Positions 57,481 through 64,000 of a stretch of 64,000 nt of DNA are shown here, one piece after another (within the stretch, counting starts at the first letter, position 1; each line of letters opens with the position of its first letter). The DNA is taken from positions 17,446,304-17,510,303 of the forward strand of contig JAJEKV010000026.1 of the NCBI GenBank assembly GCA_021234155.1, in the 5' to 3' direction. This stretch comes from Isoetes taiwanensis. Taxonomy: Eukaryota; Streptophyta; Lycopodiopsida; Isoetales; Isoetaceae. Both the position numbers and the translations under genes were made by a program. The notes beneath the pieces were generated by a model, which was given only the letters and a program-made list of their open reading frames with translations, made no database searches and was not told where the DNA came from.

Positions 57481-58690
57481 TTAATCTATCGTAATTCGAC
57501 ATGCCCGAGCCGACATTTCGAGATGACCTTGTCGCCCCATTGCTCCATGAACTGCGGGTACCGCTTTATCGTCCCGCTTTGGTACCCACGCCGCTTGCCT
57601 TCCACCGCAAGTCTTTCCACTTGACCAAATATTGGAGAAACTCCGATCTCCTTGTCTTCTTGATCTCCTTATCAAGGATCAAGTCCGACTATCTCTAGTC
57701 GCTTTTCTATCATTTCCAACAACGCTATGTCCAAGACTTCTTCTGGTTTGGAGTATGCTTCTTCAAAGAAACTCACGCGGAAGACTTTATGAATTTTCGT
57801 GTGCTGGCAGCTCTAACTTGTAGGACCGGTTATCTACTCTCTTGGCTATTCCGGGCTTACCAGCCCACCTTTGAAGCAAGCTTTACAATTTCGATGCGAG
57901 CTTTGCCTCGCTTCACTTTGATCTTGAGCCGACATTGTCGCCAACCTCGAACTCTCTCGACCGCCCCGGTTTGTCAACGACGCTTTTTGTCGATTCTTTG
58001 CCGCAAGAAGATATCCTGACCTCTTCTACTAGCCGCCGCATGTCGGCCAACATTTGTTGTGAAACCTCTACCTTTGACACGTGATTGTACCCGTGTCCGG
58101 AGTCGACATTGGTAGCCGTGAGTTGATCATGAACGGTGACATCCGGGATGATTCCCGCTGGTGCTATTATGTTTAACTCAATCAAGTGAATGTAATCTTC
58201 CCACTTAGTCCGCTTGTTCCGCATATAGTTTCTAGCATATCTTCCAAGATTCTCGTTGGTCCGCTTCGCTTTGCCCATCCGTCTCGAGGATGATAGGCCA
58301 TGTTCATGGACAGCTTTCGCCCGATCGTCGCAAAAAGATCCCGCCAAAAGGCACTCGTGAACTTTGAGTCTCCGCCTGAGATGATCTCTACGATACCATG
58401 GAGCTCAAGATTTTGTGAAGAGAGCCAGATCCAAGGCCGTGGTTTGGTCCCGCAAGGCACAAAGTGCCATCTTCGACGTACTTTGTCCACCACAACTATC
58501 GGCATCTTTTTCCTCTTGCTATCCCTGAGCCCCGTTATGAAGTCCATATCGATGACTTCCCCACTTAGCTCGCAAGACCGCTTAATGGTTCCAATGTTCC
58601 GAATTCGGTTGTTTCGCTTCGTCAGCCGACACAACCGACACTCTTTGATGTAACGAGCTATTTGCTTCTTCATCCCTCGCACAATAATCC
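57480..58690 (-). pseudogene. Integrase of the minus-strand chromovirus
   Basis: Pieces 58682-58182 and 58347-57913. Visible: [15 protein letters not shown] (zinc finger CX2C), VIDMDFITGL (first Asp), IISGGDSKFTSAFW, AYHPRDGW. The second catalytic Asp is replaced (SGGD in place of the usual Ser-Asp-Arg-Asp), and the Glu region is frameshifted, so the enzyme is dead. Confidence 0.85.
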
Positions 58691-58989
58691 GGCCAAGACT
58701 TTGAAATATGTCTTCATAAATCTCCGCTGCGGCCAGCCTATTGGATCGCTTGGGTGTCGTGGAGAATCAACTTCTCACCCCGATGAACTTATTCTTATGG
58801 TACAAAAGGTTGCCTTCCTTCCTAAAAATTCTTTGAAGGTCTCCTCTCCTTATCTGCCTCTTGCCTTTTGCACATGTCGTTCACACTTCCTTGAAGTCTC
58901 AGACCGGCCGGCAAGGTTTCTTCGATCTTCCTTCCCCAAGGTGCCGGTGAGCGCCGAGATTGCGCTGTGCTTGAGATCTTGTTGTCGAG

Positions 58990-60180
58990 GATGCCTTGAA
59001 AGCGCATCCGCTACCACATTGAGCTTCCCGGGCTTATAAACTATAACAAAATCGTGATTCTTCGAGGAACTCCATCCACCTTCGCCGCCTCAAGTTGAGA
59101 TGTGGTTGCGTGAACACGCATTGAAGGCTCGGATGATTCGCATCCAGCCGAACTTCCTTCCCAATAGGTAGTGCCTCCAAATTTTAGTGCTCGACAACCG
59201 CAAGCAACTCTTGGTCATGAGTTCGTAGCGCTGCTTTGGCGCCGCTCATCTTCGAGAGTCATAAGCCACTACCGCTTTTCCCCGTGACAAGATCGCACTC
59301 GCGGGTAATTTTATTTGCATCCCATACAAGTTTGTCCTTCGGCGCAGGTGGTCGACGGGGGGCGTTGTCAAAGCTTCCTTCAACATCTCGAATCCCCGCC
59401 TGGCTTTCTTTCCGCCAGTTGATCTGCCCAATCCTTTTTTACTTTTCCGCCCTCGTCAAATCGTTAAGTACGGGCCGCTATTTTTTGCAAAGTTCTTCAC
59501 TTAACTTCCTATAATACCCCGCTATAGGCCGGAGAAAGCTTCTGACCTCGTGGATGTTCTTCAGCCGCCAATGTATGATCGCTTTGATCTTGGCAGATCC
59601 GCCACGAAATTCCTCCGGCCGAGATCACGCGTCCCCGTGATACTCTACCCCTTCCTCCGCTGCACTTCGGACAACTTTACGCATTAACCGGTGCCTTCTT
59701 TAGCTTCTCGAAGCACTTTCCCCGAGGTGTTGTATGTGTTCTTCGTGGATTTGCTGTACACTAGAATATCATCAAAGAATACTATGACAAAAGTATCCAA
59801 AAACTCCCTGAAGATGTCGTTCATAAGCCTCATGAATGTTGCTGAGGCGTTTGACAAACCAAACGATATTAGGGTGAACTCTAATGCCCATACCTGGTCC
59901 TGAATGCTGTTTTGTGGACGTCTTCTTAATCCTGATCTGATGGTACCCTGACCTCAGGTCTATCTTGGAGAAAACCTTCGCGCCTTGGAGCTAATCCATC
60001 AGGTCGTCCGATCTCGGGTCGGGAGTGCATACTTATTCCTGATGGTGTGCTTGTTTAGTCAGCTCGTAATCTATGCACATCCCTCGTCGCCACCCTTCTT
60101 CTCACAAAAGGATAGGTGCCCCCAACAGAGATGCTGGGTTTGACTGAACTCCTAGGTCAAGCAACTCCCCAGCTTGCTTC
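58990..60180 (-). pseudogene. RT and RNase H of the minus-strand chromovirus
   Basis: RNase H traces: FEMLKEALTTPPV and AVVAYDSRR (59431-59246) and the region complementary to 58990-59200. RT traces: minus-strand frames around 59970-59740 give the [13 protein letters not shown] block and the palm region in different frames. Too broken to give exon limits. Confidence 0.75.
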
Positions 60181-60199
60181 TTCAACCTCGCCATTTTGA

Positions 60200-63100
60200 G
60201 TCAGTTATCTCAGACGGCAGGCTTATACCGTCGGCTGCACTGTTCGAGTGCTATCTCACACTTGACTCCTCTATAAGGAGGGGAAGCTGCTTGATCTCGC
60301 CTGAAGAGATCATCATGAACTCCTTTACCAACTTAGCTATCCGCTGGTGTAATTTGTCAGCACCTTTATCTTCCTTGCTTCCTTCTCACTCTGCCTCGAC
60401 TGCTTGAAGACATAGGCTACTCCGCCGCTTCTTTATGCACTTGAGCAGAAGCCACATTAGACATACATTGCATGATAGGAATAACCTCCTTTACCTCGCA
60501 CTTCTATGATCTTGTTAAGCATACTGGCTACAAGGTCACTTACTGCTTCACAAGCCGATGATGGCCTTTGGTCGGAGCTGTAGGTACTCCATGCCGATGT
60601 CAAATCATACTTCCCGATGTTCATCACTCTCTGACCCTATTTGATGTTGATCCTCGCAAATCGAGCGTCGAATTTATCCTTCTTGCCCGCCGGTGTCCCA
60701 CCGCCATAACATCACGTCTCTTTGAGTTCAACTATTGAGCTTCAACATCTCTCGACCATTCTGAGACGCGAAAATTGTGGGTGCCCCCTCGTATCTACCG
60801 ACTATAAAAGACTGGCCTTGGCCTTCCTTTCTACCGCGGGAGATTACCCGATAATCGCATTTTTGTTGGTCCACCTATGGTCGCAAAGATGTGACACTCT
60901 CACCTTAAATGAAGTCGTGATGCTTCATTGCCGCTGCCGCCGAGGGAGAGTTCTATCCACCCATCTCTCGCACGCCGCATTCATGACAAAAAGGGCGCTC
61001 TGGTCGTTTCGCGGGCTCCGGCCGAAGCACCTCGGGCGCAGAGCCGCTTTCTCAATGCACTCCCCGCCTCTTTCTCCTTAGGTATCGCACCGCCTTCATT
61101 AATTTGACCCCGCTGCCGCTGCTTATCCTGAAAGATACCGCTTTTTCCCGCCGCTTTGCCACAGAATCGCCAATCGTATGGGGCCTTTGTTGGTCCCGAC
61201 TAGCTGCCCTAGGGCTATAACTTCCCCGCTGTTTCGTTCTTTTATCCCCGGTAGTACCGCTATTTCTACCCACCGCTTCAGGCCGCATCCCAGGCCAACT
61301 ACTGACCTCGCTTCCCTCAGAGCACTGCTCGGGAGGATTTCAATTGCCTTACCGCCTTCCTTATCTCGGGCTGCTTAATCCCTCGATGTACCTCTTCCAC
61401 GTGATGTATGCTCTTCACCAGCTTCTCGCGACATAAAGCCTCGGGCCCCATGAACTCTTCCGTATTTCTCGCGACCGGATTTGTTGCCCCGCCTAGCCGA
61501 GAATTGTTGCATCATGTGGCATTTGTGCTCCCTTTGGCACATAGTGGCTGGAATGCCTTTTGAGAATTCCCTCAAACCCTCGCACGGCTTCGCTTAGCTT
61601 TATGCGTGTTTTGCATACCCTTTCCACCATATAATGAAAGGTGCACCCTTGAGGTTGGTTGTTGCCACCCCGTTGTCTTTGTCCTTCATTCCGTATGCAT
61701 TCCCATATTCCTCATCTCACCAACAGCCCTCTCGCCTTCCATGCCCCACTAACCGCCACCTAAGAATCACCGTTTCAAGCTTTTGCCTTCCATACATTGC
61801 TCGCTAAGTGTGGATCTACTTCCGTAGTCCGAGGTCCTTGTGTCCCCTCGAAGTTCCGCCCATCTCACGGGTCCGCGACCTTCTTCCACCTCTTCCCCTG
61901 AGTTCTGGAGTCCAATGTGAGCTTGTGCTCCAGGAGTCCGTACAGGGACCTCCCTTTGCTCTTCTTCTTATCCTTCCCCGCCTTCGAGGTGGTGCTTTGG
62001 CGTAACCGGACGCTGTGGATCCGGGGTCAATCACGCTATACCGCCAATAATAAGGCCTTTATTTCTCTTGGAGGTCCTGACCATCTACTACATCTCTTCT
62101 TCTGGGAGTCATGGGGCCGCATTCATACAGTGTTCCTTTGCTAAAAATGCCCGCCTGAGTCTCTTCATCTCTAATGACCACGGCCTTGCTCACCAAATTT
62201 TGGACCTCTAGCCGTGATACACAAGTAGATCACAGCTCATTAGCTAGCTTTGTTTGTTTTATTGCATTATATGCGGTTTCTGTCGATATAGCTGTGGAAA
62301 CAAAATACATCAACAAACATTTAAAATGCCAAACAAAATGTATTTATATATACAAGTAAAACTTCATTACAATGCTCCGGATCAAGAGTCTAACTATTCT
62401 TTGAATCAAATACCTGGATGAGTTATCCCTCAAGGAACTTCTTAACCGGGCCGCTCCTACCGAAAGCCCCAAGTTTCGAGGATGTTCGTTGGTGTTCCGC
62501 AAGGCCGCCACCAAGTCTTCCACTGCTGGGTCGAAAGTGTAGGCCGCCACACGCTTAATCTTTCCCCGCCACTCCTGCGAGGGTACCGCCGGTCAAAGAT
62601 ATCAAGTGCCACCGCTCTTTGACTCAGATGACATGGTCAACCGCTGGAATCACCAAGCATGCCTACTCAAATCCCTCGAAAAGCGATGAGCATGAATATC
62701 TCTTCTTCGCCTCATTGAATTTAAGGTGGGTGACCGCTATTCTCCCTCCAAATGCCAGGAAGATAATACCTTATCGCCTTGTCCCTCGCCTGCTGTCGTT
62801 GATTCTTCGCCGGGTCGGCACTAGCTCTATGTCTTCCCCGCATATTCATCCACGCGGAACCTCCACGTCTCAGGTGGTCCCTTTATTGTTGATGCAGGCT
62901 TGTCGTTGATCTCACTGACACTTGTGCGGGAGCCGGTATCAAGAACCTCGGCATCAAAATACTTGTGGACTTGAAGCCGCGATCCCCATCCGCCTTTGGA
63001 TGGCGAGAATTCTTCTTCTAAGGCGATCCCGAAATTGCCATCAAATGCCTGGAGCGTCGCTTATATGCCTCTATATCCTCAAGTCGACTGCAGGCGTCGG

Positions 63101-63500
63101 GTTTACGCTGATTGGGAAGTCGGCCTCCCCGACCGCATGGGTAAACTCATCCGTGATCCGGGTTGTTGCCGTTGGCGTACAAAGAACTCATCGCTGGTCA
63201 GACTCTCGGCTCGTGATTGGGGAGGTTCTCGATGTCACTCGTAGCGTGTACCCCTGGTCACGATGATGATGGGGGCTAGGCTTGTGGATACCTTAGCCCG
63301 AGCCAGCAATCCCGTTGGTCCGTTGTGTCCTCGTCAAAGACCGATCTCCTCGCTCTCGCTTGTTGCCCCCGGTCCAGTTGAACTCCTGGGCTTAGTCTTC
63401 GCTGCTCGAGGGGTCGAAGCTCTTTCATCTTCTGGGCCTTCTGCCCGCTTTGATAATCGTAGTAGCAGGAGTTGACCATCTCAATAAGAGGCTATGGGGT
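60200..63500 (-). pseudogene. gag-protease remnants of the minus-strand chromovirus
   Basis: Position and orientation fit gag and protease. The clearest trace is near 61650-61400, where minus-strand frames recall the capsid region at 31370-31480 of the other copy (FSKGIPATMCQR against the matching place). Elsewhere only short Arg/Gly- and Ser-rich frames remain. 63500-64000 is unassigned. Confidence 0.5.
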
Positions 63501-64000
63501 CTACATCCATGGCCCGATGAGGCCCCCGATTGGGTTTTAAGTATGGAGAGAGAAAGATGGCTATGGCAAAGGGTATAGGAGAAATATTTCACTCTATTAA
63601 CCGGCCATGACCATGGTGAATGGCATCCTAGCAACCTTATTGTTCTCGTACTTAGCAATGTGTTCGGACATCACCCAAGGCTGCTCGAGGGAATACTGCT
63701 TAGGAACAAAAATATCATGTACAATGGGGAAGCTGTACTAAGGATGGTCCTACTCCCTAGCTTGGAACTCACCATGACTTTCCGATAGGGATGGGTTGCC
63801 TGCAAGGTGGCTTGATGTTCATCTCCCTTCTCGAAACTGCGAAATGGAATTGATGCTAGCCTCACCTACATGAGCATCGGCGCTTGTACCAAAGACCCGG
63901 AATGTCGGAGTTGCCATTGATCTTGACTGAATGGGACTAGCAACAACAAGCTCTTGAAGCTCGTGGAGCTAGCAATACGTAACTGAACGAAGCATAACAA

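Larger units (their letters stand above)
56940..63900 (-). mobile_element. Second chromovirus, badly decayed, minus strand
   Basis: Read from right to left: gag traces (about 63500-61370), protease/linker region (about 61100-60200), RT (60180-59500), RNase H (59480-58990), integrase (58690-57480), then 3' UTR. The pieces match the plus-strand chromovirus in order and wording but with stops and frameshifts every 100-200 bases. No LTR is visible inside 56774-64000, so its 5' end lies beyond the window or is lost. Confidence 0.78.

Overview
This window is nuclear DNA of a land plant. The evidence is short GT..AG introns (84-194 bases), Ty3/gypsy retrotransposons with plant-type features (initiator-tRNA-Met primer site, C-terminal chromodomain), CACTA-type DNA transposons, and plant protein families (Em/LEA group 1, cutin-type GPAT, FCP1-like HAD phosphatase). 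The high transposon load would suit a large genome such as a fern, lycophyte or conifer, but the species cannot be told from the sequence. There are no bacterial operons, CRISPR arrays or rRNA genes.

Layout. 1-1980: the 3' part of a host-type gene of unknown function (exons 403-502 and 591-1880). 2133-9364: an old, broken Ty3/gypsy element with diverged LTRs. 9365-10619: a two-exon FCP1-homology (HAD) gene whose 5' side is cut off exactly at the end of that element. 10620-17912: intergenic DNA without a recognisable gene. 17913-21161: a candidate transposon with 25-bp terminal inverted repeats and TAAG duplications, holding a broken GPAT gene, several tandem repeats and hairpins. 21319-22735: a minus-strand LTR-like segment. 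24037-24635: a fold-back element.

24898-56768 is one nested structure. A chromovirus flanked by TTAAA has LTRs of about 1.65 kb, a tRNA-Met primer site, a histone H3/CENH3-like pseudogene, an intron-containing extra ORF, gag-protease, RT-RNase H-integrase and a chromodomain. Its pol gene is split by a 7.8-kb element with CACAAGG ends (CAA duplication) that carries a broken Em/LEA gene with its intron. Its 3' LTR is split by a 10.9-kb CACTA element (GTC duplication). From 56940 to about 63900 a second, badly decayed chromovirus runs on the minus strand.

How it fits together: three independent mobile elements here carry pieces of host genes (histone H3, Em/LEA, GPAT), and one retrotransposon abuts a host gene. 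Order of events from nesting: the minus-strand chromovirus and gypsy element 1 look oldest; the plus-strand chromovirus came later, and the CACAAGG and CACTA elements entered it after that. The only genes that look potentially functional are the unknown gene at 403-1880 and the FCP1-like gene at 9365-10619.
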